Of a stretch of DNA of 64,000 nucleotides, positions 34,425 through 45,534 are shown piece after piece (position 1 is the stretch's first letter; every line of letters begins with the position of its first letter). A program made the translations under genes and the position numbers. Where the stretch lies: positions 1-64,000 of the forward strand of contig NZ_CALYPR010000001.1 of assembly GCF_945277285.1 (NCBI RefSeq), in the 5' to 3' direction. The notes beneath the pieces are model-generated. The model saw only the letters and a list, made by a program, of their open reading frames with translations, searched no databases and was not told the DNA's origin. The DNA is from an uncultured Bartonella sp. Lineage in GTDB: Bacteria > Pseudomonadota > Alphaproteobacteria > Rhizobiales > Rhizobiaceae.

Positions 34425-36662
34425 TTAACGCAAACCAGCTTCCGGCTTCACTTTCAAAAGCACAAGAAGCGGTCCTGCTATAAATATCGACGAATATGTA
34501 CCGATAACTATACCAATGAGCAGCACAGAAGCAAAATCTTTCATATCGGCACCGCCAAAATAATAGAGCGGGATATGGGCTATCAGAGTTGCAAGCGATG
34601 TTAAAATTGTACGTGACAAAGTGCGGTTGATTGCAATATCGACCAGACTTCGCATGTCAATATTGCCGCGTTTTTTGAGCAGCGAACGCACGCGGTCATA
34701 GACAACGATGGTATCGTTTAGCGAATAACCGATGATCGCAAGCAGCGCAGCAATACTCCAAAGGTTGAACTGCCATTGGAAAAGCAAGAAAATACCGACG
34801 AGTATGATAATATCATGCACCGTTGTCAAAACCGCGCCAATAGCAAACTGCCAACGGAAGCGCCACAATACATAGACAAAGATAGCAAGCAGCGACACAA
34901 TAATTGCCAAAGCGCTGACACGGCTTAACTCGGATGAAACCGTCGGGCCAACGATATCGAGGCGTTGAAGTGTATAGTCGCTTCCGAATTCGCCTCTCAG
35001 CTTTACCGCAACCGTCTGTTCTGCATCTTCGCCATTTCCCTGACTCGCAATGGTAAGTTCGGCCACTGACGGTTTTTTGGTTGGAGAAACGGTAACCCCG
35101 CCAATATTGAGCTCGGTTACCCGCGAAGCAATGTCATAAACATCAGCCTTGCCATTTTTTGCCTCGAGAACAGCAAGCGAACCACCGGAAAAATCAATGC
35201 CATAGTTGATACCGGCCGTCACATAAAGACTGCCCGTCAAAACAATCAACAAGGTTGACAACACCAAAGTTATTTTACCGAGCTTCATGAAGCGAATGCT
35301 GGTGTTGGGTGGAATAATACGGATGATCCGTTGAGGAATTTCACGCGGATGAAATGTCCTAATCCACCAGCTGATCATCATCCGCGTAAAAGTAAGTGTG
35401 GTGAAAAGCGATGTCAGAATTCCGATAGTGACGGTGAGTGCAAAACCATGAATAGGCCCCGTTCCCAACATAAAGAGGACAAATGCAGCAATAAAGGTTG
35501 TCACATTGGCGTCAATAATTGTGCCCATTGCTCCAGAAAAACCGGCCTCTACAGCTTGGGTCACCGAATAATTGTTGCGCCGCGCCTCGCGGATTCTTTC
35601 ATAAATCAATATGTTGGCATCAACCGACACACCGATAATCAGAACAAGACCAGCAAAGCCGGCAAGTGTCAGCGGCGTTCCGATAATACTCAAAATAGCA
35701 ATCAACATTAAAAGATTAGTACCAAGTGCAATATCGGCGGTCACACCCAAAAGGCCGTAAGATAAAATCATGAAAACGGCTACAACAATCAGTGCCCCGA
35801 AGGCAGCGTGGAGCCCGGCTTTTGCATAGGCTGTTCCAAGATCACCACCGATTGTCCTTTCTTCAATAAAGGTAAGATCGGTCGGCAATGGTCCTGTTGT
35901 CAAAACAGTTTCAAGATTATGAGCAACATCATCCGGCAGAGGGCCAACACGAATATAACCATCATCAATGGGTACAGGAAACCTCATTGCCGCCATGACC
36001 TCATTATCAAACACAATAATCAGACGCTTTTGCGGTGTTTGACGTGTAAAATCAGAAAGTTTCTTCTGCCCTTCACTATCAAGTGTAACAGTCAATACGG
36101 AGCCTTCGCCATTTGCATTTTTTTCTGCATAGGCACCAGCAACATCATCATTGGTAAGAAATGGCTTGTCTTTTAATAAATAGCTTGCCGGCGGATCATC
36201 CATTGAATAGGTGACAATGGTTCCTTCCGGTCGTTTTGCCTTACCTAAGACAACATCATTAACCGAAACAGAAGTATCCTCTTCATAAAGCGAAAGACGG
36301 GCAGTGACACTTACAATATCTTTAAGAAGCTGTACATCAAACAAACCCGGCACTTCGATACGGATTTTGTCACGGCTCTGTTTTGCAATGGAATAATCGT
36401 TAAACTCTGCCGCCCCGATATCAAGCCGACGTTTCATCACATCCATTGTTTGCGCGCGTTCGTCGACTGCATTTTCAGGCAGCTGGACAACAAGTCGCGA
36501 ACCACCCTGTAAATCAATCCCCATGGGGAGATGAAGGGTCGTATAGAACCTCGGTAAATGTTCGAGAATGGCTTGCGGCAAAATATTGGGTAAAGCCAAA
36601 ACAAAGCCGCAAAGCACAACCAGCCAAATCAGAAGCCGTTTCCAGCGTGGAAAATAAAGCAT
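34425..36662 (-). CDS. secDF: Fused protein translocase subunit SecDF
   Basis: About 745 aa; SecD (GIDLQGGSRLVVQLPE) and SecF (NYGIDFSGGSLAVLEA) motifs in one ORF. Start trimmed. Confidence 0.95.
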   Translation of the reverse strand: MLYFPRWKRLLIWLVVLCGFVLALPNILPQAILEHLPRFYTTLHLPMGIDLQGGSRLVVQLPENAVDERAQTMDVMKRRLDIGAAEFNDYSIAKQSRDKIRIEVPGLFDVQLLKDIVSVTARLSLYEEDTSVSVNDVVLGKAKRPEGTIVTYSMDDPPASYLLKDKPFLTNDDVAGAYAEKNANGEGSVLTVTLDSEGQKKLSDFTRQTPQKRLIIVFDNEVMAAMRFPVPIDDGYIRVGPLPDDVAHNLETVLTTGPLPTDLTFIEERTIGGDLGTAYAKAGLHAAFGALIVVAVFMILSYGLLGVTADIALGTNLLMLIAILSIIGTPLTLAGFAGLVLIIGVSVDANILIYERIREARRNNYSVTQAVEAGFSGAMGTIIDANVTTFIAAFVLFMLGTGPIHGFALTVTIGILTSLFTTLTFTRMMISWWIRTFHPREIPQRIIRIIPPNTSIRFMKLGKITLVLSTLLIVLTGSLYVTAGINYGIDFSGGSLAVLEAKNGKADVYDIASRVTELNIGGVTVSPTKKPSVAELTIASQGNGEDAEQTVAVKLRGEFGSDYTLQRLDIVGPTVSSELSRVSALAIIVSLLAIFVYVLWRFRWQFAIGAVLTTVHDIIILVGIFLLFQWQFNLWSIAALLAIIGYSLNDTIVVYDRVRSLLKKRGNIDMRSLVDIAINRTLSRTILTSLATLIAHIPLYYFGGADMKDFASVLLIGIVIGTYSSIFIAGPLLVLLKVKPEAGLR

Positions 36663-36817
36663 GAGCGGACTCCCGATTTCACCTCGAAACTTGCGTTGCA
36701 AAAAACAAGTTTAATGCGGCTTAAAACCACCTGTCCAACAAAAAACGTACTTCAGCCAAATTGCACTTATTGTCAGACAAGGAACAATTGAAAAATGCGA
36801 ATTCCGATAAGAATCAT

Positions 36818-36845
36818 TGATTCCCGTATAACGGGAATCATTTTT
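36818..36845. terminator. Inverted repeat/terminator-like hairpin between yajC and secDF
   Basis: TGATTCCCGT-ATA-ACGGGAATCA followed by TTTTT on the plus strand; orientation ambiguous because both flanking genes are on minus. Confidence 0.5.
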
Positions 36846-36886
36846 AGCAAACTTCAATAAAACTTCAAATATTCGTTTTTATACGG

Positions 36887-37414
36887 TCAAGCTCCGGTCT
36901 TTTCGTCTTTTACCGCATTTTCTGCCTTATGTTCAGCGCTTTGGGCTTCGCCATCGTCTGCTTCATCAGCTTTTTGATCACCAACTTTTGCCTTTTCAGC
37001 CCCTTCACCGCTTACTTTTCCGGCTTTTGCAGAAGACTTTTTGCCTTTTTTCGATTTTTCAACCGGTTTGGACTTTGCGTCTTTAACAGGCTCGCCTTTA
37101 GCCTGGACAGTTAGAATTTTAGAACGCAAAACACGGACACGGGTGTTTTCCGCAATTTCTACTTCAACTTCGCCGGTTATGTCGCCAATAACCTTTGTAA
37201 CACGACCAATCAGGCCACCTTCAGTAATAACAGTGTCGCCGCGACGGACGGCATTTAGCATCTCCTGACGCTGTTTTGCCTGATTGCGTTGAGGGCGGAT
37301 AATCAGAAAATACATGATAACAAAAATTAAAATAAAAGGTGCAAACGTCATCAATGTTGACATTTGTTCCCCTGAACCACCAGCTGCCTGAGCGTAAGCG
37401 TTGGTAATAAACAT
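36887..37414 (-). CDS. yajC: Preprotein translocase subunit YajC
   Basis: 175 aa; FAPFILIFVIMYFLIIRPQRNQAKQRQEML; long K/A/E-rich tail. Confidence 0.94.
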   Translation of the reverse strand: MFITNAYAQAAGGSGEQMSTLMTFAPFILIFVIMYFLIIRPQRNQAKQRQEMLNAVRRGDTVITEGGLIGRVTKVIGDITGEVEVEIAENTRVRVLRSKILTVQAKGEPVKDAKSKPVEKSKKGKKSSAKAGKVSGEGAEKAKVGDQKADEADDGEAQSAEHKAENAVKDEKTGA

Positions 37415-37655
37415 TAACGATCTCCTAGTCTTTGATAGCGGGTTTTCCCGTTTGGACTGTTCTCTTCAATTAATAAGTCAAACCTGACATTTATGAGCAA
37501 AGCTCAATCAACCGTTGTCCACGGTTCGAATTCATATTTAGGCATTAAAGCTTTGGTCTCAAGAACGCAACCGACAAAGCTTTACGGAAGAAAAATTTTG
37601 GTTTTATTTTATCACATGATAAAGACATACGGTTACTTATCGGCGGAACCCACAA

Positions 37656-38522
37656 ATGAATGATAAAATTCTTAACCAGAAACTTGATCGCCTTATTGAT
37701 ATTCTTTCCCGTATGGCGCCTCCAGAAGTTGTTCCTTTCAATTTGGACCAATGTGATTGTTTTGTATGGAATCCGGACAAACTTTCGCTCATTCCGGTAA
37801 ATCACGTGAACAGGATTGATATTGATCTTATCAAAGGTGTCGAAAAAGCCCGCGATGCACTTATTGAAAATACCCGTCATTTTGCTGACGGCTTGCCTGC
37901 CAACAATGTTCTTCTTTGGGGGGCGCGCGGAATGGGAAAATCTTCTTTGGTAAAATCGGTTCAGGCCGCCATAAACAAGGAAAATTCCGACAAACTTCCA
38001 TTAAAACTCATTGAAATTCACCGCGAGGACATCGGGTCATTGCCGGTATTATTAAACGGGGTCAAACAAACACCCTACCGGACAATTCTCTTTTGCGATG
38101 ATCTTTCTTTCGATCACGACGACACTTCCTATAAATCGCTCAAGGCCGCACTTGATGGTGGTGTTGAAGGACGGCCGGAAAATGTTGTTTTCTATGCAAC
38201 GTCAAACCGTCGCCATTTGATGCCACGCGAAATGATCGATAATGAACAATCGACAGCCGTTAACCCTTCCGAAGCCATCGAGGAAAAGGTTTCGCTTTCC
38301 GATCGTTTCGGTTTATGGCTGGGTTTTCATAAATGCGGACAGGATGAATATCTTGATATGATCGATGGTTACGTTCATCATTACGACCTTCTGGGCGAGC
38401 CTTTGGACAAAATTCATCGTGACGCGCTGGAGTGGGCAACAACACGTGGCAACCGTTCCGGCCGTGTTGCGTGGCAGTTCATCCTTGAACTTGCCGGTCG
38501 TTTGGGTAAAAAGCTCAATTAA
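37656..38522 (+). CDS. DUF815 AAA-type ATP-binding protein
   Basis: 288 aa; Walker A LLWGARGMGKSSLV, Walker B-like ILFCDDLSF. Confidence 0.88.
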   Translation: MNDKILNQKLDRLIDILSRMAPPEVVPFNLDQCDCFVWNPDKLSLIPVNHVNRIDIDLIKGVEKARDALIENTRHFADGLPANNVLLWGARGMGKSSLVKSVQAAINKENSDKLPLKLIEIHREDIGSLPVLLNGVKQTPYRTILFCDDLSFDHDDTSYKSLKAALDGGVEGRPENVVFYATSNRRHLMPREMIDNEQSTAVNPSEAIEEKVSLSDRFGLWLGFHKCGQDEYLDMIDGYVHHYDLLGEPLDKIHRDALEWATTRGNRSGRVAWQFILELAGRLGKKLN

Positions 38523-38547
38523 GCAGAAAGATCAGTTATCAAATAAC

Positions 38548-38579
38548 AAAAAAGCCGGAACATTCACCGGCTTTTTTTT
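38548..38579. terminator. Rho-independent terminator after the DUF815 gene (convergent with the M23 peptidase gene)
   Basis: AAAAAAGCCGG-aacattca-CCGGCTTTTTTTT. Confidence 0.9.
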
Positions 38580-38606
38580 CACGATAGTTCAAGTAAAACG
38601 ACCTTA

Positions 38607-39773
38607 TCAGTTTTCCAGATATTTAATCGGGTTGACCGGGGTTGAATTTTTGCGCACCTCGAAGTGAACACGTGGTGTGGATGCGTTACCGGACATGCCG
38701 GATTTGGCTATTTCATCGCCACGGCGAACTTTTTGTCCACGTTGCACCAAAATTTTACTGTTATGCCCGTAGACCGTTACAATATTGTTTTCATGACGGA
38801 TGAGAACAGTATTGCCAAACTCTTTCAAACCGTCACCGGCATAAATGACGACACCGTTTTCTGCCGCTTTAACCGACGATCCCTCCGGTGCCATAATATC
38901 GATACCATCATTGGTGCTTGACCCTTCTTTCTGGCCAAAGCTCGAAAGAATCCGCCCTTGGGTAGGCCAACGCATTTTGGAAATGCCGGTCGCTTGCGGC
39001 GCAACAACAGCAACATTTTCGGCCTGATTGATTGTTGTATCTCTTCCCTTTGCAACCGCTGGCTCGGCATTAGGCTTTGCCGTTTCGCTTTGAGCGGGTT
39101 TTGCCGGCTCTGTAACCGGTTGTGCCGCTGCCTGCTGGCTTGCTGGCGGTGTTGTGATCTGTTTTGTTTCCGGCTGGATTGGTGCAACAGTTTTCGGTGT
39201 GGTTATTGCAGAAGCCACCTCTGTTGTGTGACCGCCCGGAACAATCAACGATTGGCCAACACGGATAGCACCATTGGTCAGGCCATTTGCACTTTTAAGT
39301 GATTCGACGCTTGCACCGGTTTTTCGGGAAACACTATAAAGAGTGTCTCCACTTTGAACGATATAGCTACCACTTTTCTTGGCTGTTCCAGCATTTGAGC
39401 CGGACGCGGATGAAGATGACATTTGTCCGAGATTATGTGGTGGTGTTCCCATTACCTGACCGGCCGAAGCGACTTGTGTTGGTTGGGGAGCAGGAGAACT
39501 ATAGCTTGGCTGGGGTTGCGATGCCTGATAAGATGGCTGGCCAGAAACTGGTGGCAGATCGCTACTCTGGATAGAGCCGGAGGATTGCGGCATCTGCTGA
39601 TAGCCAGCCTGTTTGTTGATCGTCTGTTGCTGGTTGGAGGTTGCGCCCGTATAAAAACTATCGGTAAAACGTTGGGTACCGGAACTGCATCCTGTGGCAA
39701 AACCAGCTAGGATGAACAATGCCGCTGTTTGAAGATAGCGGTGCGAAGCTTTACTCATTATTTTGAAACGCAT
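38607..39773 (-). CDS. LysM and M23 peptidase domain lipoprotein (NlpD/EnvC-like)
   Basis: 388 aa; lipobox ILAGFATGC, LysM YIVQSGDTLYSVSRKTG, M23 region ending HFEVRKNSTPVNPIKYL. Confidence 0.9.
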   Translation of the reverse strand: MRFKIMSKASHRYLQTAALFILAGFATGCSSGTQRFTDSFYTGATSNQQQTINKQAGYQQMPQSSGSIQSSDLPPVSGQPSYQASQPQPSYSSPAPQPTQVASAGQVMGTPPHNLGQMSSSSASGSNAGTAKKSGSYIVQSGDTLYSVSRKTGASVESLKSANGLTNGAIRVGQSLIVPGGHTTEVASAITTPKTVAPIQPETKQITTPPASQQAAAQPVTEPAKPAQSETAKPNAEPAVAKGRDTTINQAENVAVVAPQATGISKMRWPTQGRILSSFGQKEGSSTNDGIDIMAPEGSSVKAAENGVVIYAGDGLKEFGNTVLIRHENNIVTVYGHNSKILVQRGQKVRRGDEIAKSGMSGNASTPRVHFEVRKNSTPVNPIKYLEN

Positions 39774-39950
39774 GTTTTCTGTCCATTTACCCGATACTCA
39801 ACTATAGCCATTAAATCGTGTTAATGTTACTCGACGGTTAAAATTTCAATTTTTAATAAAAAAAAGTTGACCATCAAAAATACAATTGTTTTGCTAGAAA
39901 AGGCTTATCTCCTTTCCCTTTATATAGTTTTCAATTGGTTGGACCAAAAT

Positions 39951-40628
39951 CTATAAAATCGCTGCAACGCCTTCTATGAAAGGTTGATAGCGCACCCTGA
40001 ACATATCTGTCCGTTCAAAACGGCTTCCGGTTTTGCGATAACGCACCACCATTTGCTCATCTTCATCCGGGCCGATAGCCTGAATGAGTATGCCATTTGT
40101 GGCTAATAATTCCAAAAATTCTTGCGGTTGTCTGTTCATCGAGGGCCAAATCAGAATCCGGTCATATGGCCCTGATCCCGACAAGGTCCTGCTGCCATCC
40201 ATTTGCCGCAAAACAATGTTTTCTATCTCCAGTGCACGAAAACGTTGGCGCGCGATATCACACAATGTCTTATAACGTTCAATCGTTGTCACTCTTCCAG
40301 CCAGTCTGGCAATAACTGCTGCTGTAAAACCCGAGCCGGTACCAATTTCGAGCACACGGTGTTTTTTTTCCAATGCCAAGGCTGAAAGAATATAAAGCTG
40401 TTCTTCCAGCCGTTCGATATATTCCCCACATTCTATCGGGATAACCTTGTTGTCATAGGCACTATTGGAAAAAGCTACAGAGACAAAAGCCCTTCGCGGG
40501 GTACGCTCCAGCGCAGAAAACAGTGCCATATCGTCAAGCCCCCTGCCCCGCATTTTAAGGACAAGGCTCACCAGTTCCTCTCGCTCTGATAAAGGGGGGG
40601 ACGATTCCATCAGCCTATTTTCCTCCAA
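39951..40628 (-). CDS. pcm: Protein-L-isoaspartate O-methyltransferase
   Basis: 225 aa; [26 protein letters not shown]; downstream of surE. Confidence 0.92.
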   Translation of the reverse strand: MEENRLMESSPPLSEREELVSLVLKMRGRGLDDMALFSALERTPRRAFVSVAFSNSAYDNKVIPIECGEYIERLEEQLYILSALALEKKHRVLEIGTGSGFTAAVIARLAGRVTTIERYKTLCDIARQRFRALEIENIVLRQMDGSRTLSGSGPYDRILIWPSMNRQPQEFLELLATNGILIQAIGPDEDEQMVVRYRKTGSRFERTDMFRVRYQPFIEGVAAIL

Positions 40629-41379
40629 GAGCTATTTCTAATTCACCAAGCACGCTATAGGCGGTGAGGTCAAGTTGAATGGGGGTAACCGAAACGGCCT
40701 TGTTTTGCAGTACATCAATATCTGCATTCTGGTTATTTTTGCCCTGCCCTCTGCTGAAGTGCATCCAGTAATAGGGAAGACCGCGACCGTCTGCCCTCTT
40801 GTCAATCAGGATGTTGTGTCCTCTTACCCCAAGTGGTGCAACGCGAATTCCCGTAATTTCTTGTGCCCGACATGCCGGAAAATTGACATTCAGCATGATG
40901 CCTTCCGGGAGTGGAACTTTAACAAGCTTTTTCAAAATATCGGGTGCGAGTGTTGAAACGGTATTCCACGGAATATTATGCCGGTCACTTTCAGGCACAA
41001 ACTCTTGCGACAAGGCAATAGAACGTATGCCTTGCATCATTCCTTCAACGGCACCCGCAACAGTTCCGGAATAGCTGACATCATCAGCAAGATTGCCACC
41101 TGCATTGACACCGGAAAGCACCAGATCCGGCGGTTCCGGAAGAATATGCTTAACCGCCATAATGACACAATCAGTCGGCGTGCCTTTGAGCGCAAAATGC
41201 TTTTCATCGATCTGGCGTAATCGCAATGGTTCAGAAATGGTTAGTGAATGCGATACACCACTTTGATCTTCTTCAGGGGCAACCACCCAAATATCATCTG
41301 TTAGCTGACGGGCAATCTTTTCCAGAACAGTCAACCCTTCGGCATGGATACCATCGTCATTGGTTAGTAAAATACGCAT
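40615..41379 (-). CDS. surE: 5'/3'-nucleotidase SurE
   Basis: 254 aa; [38 protein letters not shown]. Confidence 0.97.
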   Translation of the reverse strand: MRILLTNDDGIHAEGLTVLEKIARQLTDDIWVVAPEEDQSGVSHSLTISEPLRLRQIDEKHFALKGTPTDCVIMAVKHILPEPPDLVLSGVNAGGNLADDVSYSGTVAGAVEGMMQGIRSIALSQEFVPESDRHNIPWNTVSTLAPDILKKLVKVPLPEGIMLNVNFPACRAQEITGIRVAPLGVRGHNILIDKRADGRGLPYYWMHFSRGQGKNNQNADIDVLQNKAVSVTPIQLDLTAYSVLGELEIALGGK

Positions 41380-41403
41380 TATGTTGAAGTTCCTTGACTA
41401 GAA

Positions 41404-42684
41404 TTAAGCTTCGATCCGTTCCATCCCGCCCATATAGGGGCGCAAAACCTCCGGAATGACAACCGAACCATCTTCCTGTTGATAATTTTCCATCACCGCA
41501 ATCAAACAACGGCCAACGGCAACGCCCGATCCGTTAAGTGTATGGACAAAACGAGGCGACTTTTCGCCGTCCTTGCGATAGCGTGCATTCATTCGCCGCC
41601 CCTGAAAATCACCACACACAGAACAACTCGATATTTCACGATAGGTATTCTGCCCAGGCAACCACACTTCCAAATCATAGGTTTTGCGCGAGCTAAACCC
41701 CATATCACCGGTGCATAGAGTGATTGTCCGGAACGGAAGCCCAAGCCGCTTCAGGATATCCTCGGCACAACCAGTCATACGTTCCAATTCTGCCAGTGAA
41801 CTATCCTCATCGGTAATTGATACCATTTCAACTTTCCAGAATTGGTGTTGGCGCAACATACCACGTGTATCGCGGCCAGCCGCCCCAGCTTCCGAACGGA
41901 AACACGGTGTTAACGCTGTAACACGGATTGGCAATTTTTTGGCGTCAAGAATATCTCCGGCAACCAGATTGGTCAGCGGCACTTCGGCTGTTGGAATGAG
42001 CCAGCGCCCATCCGTTGTTTCAAACAGATCTTCAGCAAATTTAGGCAATTGTGCTGTGCCGAAAAGTGCACTGTCACGTACCAATACCGGCACCGAAACT
42101 TCACGATAGCCATGTTCCAATGTATGGACATCAATCATAAACTGGCCAAGCGCCCGTTCAAGACGGGCAAGCTTACCGGAAAGTACTGTAAAACGTGCAC
42201 CTGAAAGTTTGACCGCCCGGTCAAAATCCATTTGGCCTAATTTTTCGCCGATTTCAAAATGCTGTTTTGGTTTGAAGGGAAAAACCGGTGGTGTGCCGAC
42301 CTTGTAGCGTTCAACATTATCACGTTCATCGCGCCCGACAGGCACGTCATCAAGTGGTATATTAGGAATACGGGAAAGCGCATCATCAAGAGCTGAAGTC
42401 AGACTTTTGCCTTTTGCTTCCGCAGTGGACAAGAACGACTTTAAATCTGCCATTTCCTGCTTCAGCTCATCCGCACGTTTACTATCTCCAGCAGCCATTG
42501 CCTGGGCAATTTCTTTCGATGCTGCATTACGCCTTTCCTGAGCAACCTGAACGTGAGACACATGGTTACGCCGCTCAAGATCAAGTGCAATCAATTTCTC
42601 TGCCTGTGGTTCGGCATTGCGTTTTGCCAAGGCTTCATCGAGTTTTTGCGGATTTTCCCGAATCCATTTGATATCAAGCATCAA
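41404..42684 (-). CDS. serS: Seryl-tRNA synthetase
   Basis: 426 aa; class II aaRS motifs, [26 protein letters not shown]. Confidence 0.97.
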   Translation of the reverse strand: MMLDIKWIRENPQKLDEALAKRNAEPQAEKLIALDLERRNHVSHVQVAQERRNAASKEIAQAMAAGDSKRADELKQEMADLKSFLSTAEAKGKSLTSALDDALSRIPNIPLDDVPVGRDERDNVERYKVGTPPVFPFKPKQHFEIGEKLGQMDFDRAVKLSGARFTVLSGKLARLERALGQFMIDVHTLEHGYREVSVPVLVRDSALFGTAQLPKFAEDLFETTDGRWLIPTAEVPLTNLVAGDILDAKKLPIRVTALTPCFRSEAGAAGRDTRGMLRQHQFWKVEMVSITDEDSSLAELERMTGCAEDILKRLGLPFRTITLCTGDMGFSSRKTYDLEVWLPGQNTYREISSCSVCGDFQGRRMNARYRKDGEKSPRFVHTLNGSGVAVGRCLIAVMENYQQEDGSVVIPEVLRPYMGGMERIEA

Positions 42685-42742
42685 GATATTCCTGTATAAA
42701 ATATTAAAATGTCAATTCTGTTCTTAAACCAGAATGGCGTTA

Positions 42743-43540
42743 TCAGGAAGCCTTGTTCTTTTCTTTTGCCTGTTTCTTTTCAATCCACCGTGAAACCAGA
42801 ATGGAAACTTCATAAAGCAGAATGGTTGGGAGCGCGACACCAAACATCGTAAAAAAGTCGGACGGTGTCACCATTGCCGCCACAACTACCGCCACTAAAA
42901 TTGCCCATTTGCGCTTTGAAACCAGCATTTGCGAATTGATCAAGCCGGCTTTTGTCAACAGGCTTGTAATAAGTGGAAGCTGGAAAATTAGGCCAAAAAT
43001 CAGAATAAACGATGTCATAAAGCTCAAATAATCAGAAATACGAGCAATAAATTCGACCTTCAAATGAGAATCAGGCAGCAATTGCTGGGATAGAGAAAAC
43101 CAAAGCATCATCGGTGCTAGTACACAATAAACAAAGGCACCACCGAGAATAAACAATATCGGTGCACTGATAAGAAATGGCAAAAATGCCCGCCGTTCAT
43201 TGCGATAAAGCCCGGGTGCAATAAAACTATAAAGCTGGAAAGCAAGATAAGGAAATGACAGGATAACGCCACCAAAAGCCGAAAGCTTCATTTTTGTCAA
43301 AAATGTTTCCCAGACCTGTGTCGACTGCAACCTGATGCTATCAGGATTGCCACCTGAAATTTTCATCGCCCATTGATAGGGCCACAGCAGAAAATTCAGA
43401 ATATAGTCTTTGACAAAGAAGCAAATGATAAAGGCAATCGAAAACGCAATAAGTGACGCAATGATGCGCTGTCTAAGTTCAATCAAATGATCTAGCAGCG
43501 GCGCAGAGCTCGCTTCTACTTCGTCTTCATCCTCATGCAC
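42743..43540 (-). CDS. tatC: Sec-independent protein translocase TatC
   Basis: 265 aa; LLDHLIELRQRIIASLIAF, multiple TM helices. Confidence 0.96.
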   Translation of the reverse strand: MHEDEDEVEASSAPLLDHLIELRQRIIASLIAFSIAFIICFFVKDYILNFLLWPYQWAMKISGGNPDSIRLQSTQVWETFLTKMKLSAFGGVILSFPYLAFQLYSFIAPGLYRNERRAFLPFLISAPILFILGGAFVYCVLAPMMLWFSLSQQLLPDSHLKVEFIARISDYLSFMTSFILIFGLIFQLPLITSLLTKAGLINSQMLVSKRKWAILVAVVVAAMVTPSDFFTMFGVALPTILLYEVSILVSRWIEKKQAKEKNKAS

Positions 43541-43551
43541 AATGATTTTTC

Positions 43552-44331
43552 CTATTTTTTTGAAGACCGGACAATGTTCGTCTTTTCCCCTTTGGGAACA
43601 CCTACATTAACGCGTTTCTGTTTCTGCCTAACTGATGCATTTCGTGCTGTAGCTGTTTTAGTTCTGCCAGACGTTGCCTTCCCGGTTGCTGATTGTTTCG
43701 ACTTCGCCGTAGGCCGATCTTTTGTTTCCGCTGTTTTCTTCGACTTTGGCGTTGTTTTTTCCAACTGAGGCTTTGCCTCGTTCTGTTGGGGCATCTGCCC
43801 TAAATCGGCTGCTGCAGTTACTTTCGGTGCTGTTGCTGATTGAAATTTGGCTTCGTCTAATATTCTTACCGAACTTTGTTCAACCTGAGGTAACGATTTT
43901 TCCCCGCCTTTTGCCTGATTCTTCTTCGCGCCATCCGTCTGTTTTTCAACGTCCTCTTTTTCAACATCTTTGCCATCAGTCGCATCAGACTGGTTTTGCG
44001 GGTCAGAGGACTTCACCTCCTCATCATCGGTTGAGGTGAAGTCAATGCTCGCTTTGACGTCTTTAGCAACGTCCCTGATAGGATCAAATAATTCTGTCAG
44101 CTTTTTGCGTGGATCAATATCCTTTACGTCAGAAATGGTTTTTTGCAAGTCATCAAGCTCAGCCTCATGCATTGCCTCGTCGAACTGGCGGCGAAACTCG
44201 TTTGCTGTCGAGCGCATGCGCGCTGTCGCTTTGCCAAGTGCCTTCAGCATCTTTGGCAGGTCTTTCGGCCCAACAACAACGATCAGTACAATAAGAATGA
44301 CAACAAATTCCGGTCCATCAATTCCGAACAT
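43552..44331 (-). CDS. tatB: Sec-independent protein translocase TatB
   Basis: 259 aa; MFGIDGPEFVVILIVLIVVVGPKDLPKMLKALGK; long low-complexity tail. Confidence 0.93.
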   Translation of the reverse strand: MFGIDGPEFVVILIVLIVVVGPKDLPKMLKALGKATARMRSTANEFRRQFDEAMHEAELDDLQKTISDVKDIDPRKKLTELFDPIRDVAKDVKASIDFTSTDDEEVKSSDPQNQSDATDGKDVEKEDVEKQTDGAKKNQAKGGEKSLPQVEQSSVRILDEAKFQSATAPKVTAAADLGQMPQQNEAKPQLEKTTPKSKKTAETKDRPTAKSKQSATGKATSGRTKTATARNASVRQKQKRVNVGVPKGEKTNIVRSSKK

Positions 44332-44384
44332 TATTCAATAACCCGGTTCTGATAAGAATAGTGGTCGTAGCGCAACAACCTTGC

Positions 44385-44714
44385 TCAAGACTTTGTCGTT
44401 TTACGAGTTGTTGTTTTTTTCGCTTTGGCCTTGGTCGTGCGTGGAGCAGCTTTTACAGCAGAAGCTTTTTGCGCTGTCGCAACACTTTTTAAAGGCTCAA
44501 CGTTTGTTTCTGGCTTTACATCAATGGTTTTGATTTCGGGCCTTGAAACCGACTGTTGTTCTTCATCCTCGTCGTCTTCTTTCAGACCTTTTTTAAAGCT
44601 TTTGATACCTTTAGCAAAATCGCCCATAAATTCGGAAATTTTACCACGACCGAATAGGACAAGAATGATGAGTAGGATCACTATAAGGTGAACAGGTGAA
44701 AAGAAATTTCCCAT
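44385..44714 (-). CDS. tatA: Sec-independent protein translocase TatA
   Basis: 109 aa; [44 protein letters not shown]. Confidence 0.93.
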   Translation of the reverse strand: MGNFFSPVHLIVILLIILVLFGRGKISEFMGDFAKGIKSFKKGLKEDDEDEEQQSVSRPEIKTIDVKPETNVEPLKSVATAQKASAVKAAPRTTKAKAKKTTTRKTTKS

Positions 44715-44828
44715 TATGTACTCTCTTTAATGCTTGAACTGTTTTAATGTGTGCTTTTAGACATTTTTTTCAAGTTTTTTAAACACAACCACGTGTATTT
44801 ACATATTTTCATTTTAATCAAGGTATTT

Positions 44829-45533
44829 TTAAGAATTTTCATCTCGATAAAGCGGGCTTAAAAGTCCCAATTGTTCCAAATTGATATCTTCTAGTGGCTC
44901 CTCTTCATCGGTCAAAACATCCGGATCGGCCGTAGGTGATGGCATGCGAAAGTTGACTGGCAATCTTGAAGACAACAGTCCTGCACCTTTTAATTCTTCC
45001 ATCCCCGGAAGATCAGAAATCGCAGGAAGGCTGAATTCATCAAGAAAAGCGAGTGTCGTTCCATAGGTAACCGGTCGCCCCGGAACCCGCCTGCGTCCAC
45101 GAATTTTTACCCAACCAGCTTCCATCAACACATCTAGCGTTCCTTTTGATGTTTCAACGCCTCGGACGTCTTCTAGTTCCGCTCGGGTGATTGGTTGGTG
45201 ATAAGCAATAATTGCCAATACTTCCAATGCAGCACGTGAAAGCCGTCTCGGTCGCTCTTCTTGCATATTTAACAGAAAACCGAGATCAGGTGCTGTGCGA
45301 AAGGCAAACGCATCGCCTCGTTTTACCAGATTAACTCCCCGTTTTTGATAGTCCTGCCCGAGCACATCCATGATTGCGGCAATATTGGCCCCTTTGGGAA
45401 GGCGTTCTTCCAAAGCGCGCACAGTCACCGGTTCACTTGACGCAAAAACAATAGCTTCAGCCATGCGCACAAGCTCAGGCGTAATATTGAGCTCAGCGGT
45501 TTTGTTTTGCCCGTTTATCCTATCCTCAACCAT
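44829..45533 (-). CDS. scpB: Segregation and condensation protein B
   Basis: LEVLAIIAYHQPITRAELEDVRGVETSKGTLDVLMEAGWVKIRGRRRVPGRPVTYGTT; start trimmed to MVEDRINGQ, next to the scpA stop. Confidence 0.95.
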   Translation of the reverse strand: MVEDRINGQNKTAELNITPELVRMAEAIVFASSEPVTVRALEERLPKGANIAAIMDVLGQDYQKRGVNLVKRGDAFAFRTAPDLGFLLNMQEERPRRLSRAALEVLAIIAYHQPITRAELEDVRGVETSKGTLDVLMEAGWVKIRGRRRVPGRPVTYGTTLAFLDEFSLPAISDLPGMEELKGAGLLSSRLPVNFRMPSPTADPDVLTDEEEPLEDINLEQLGLLSPLYRDENS

Positions 45534-45534
45534 G

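Noticed and set aside
34425-36662. SecD-SecF fusion as a novelty
   Set aside because: Fused SecDF is common in Rhizobiales and other bacteria.
43552-44714. Lys/Ala/Thr-rich tails of TatA and TatB as repeats
   Set aside because: Low-complexity cytoplasmic tails are usual for alphaproteobacterial TatA/TatB; no regular repeat unit seen.
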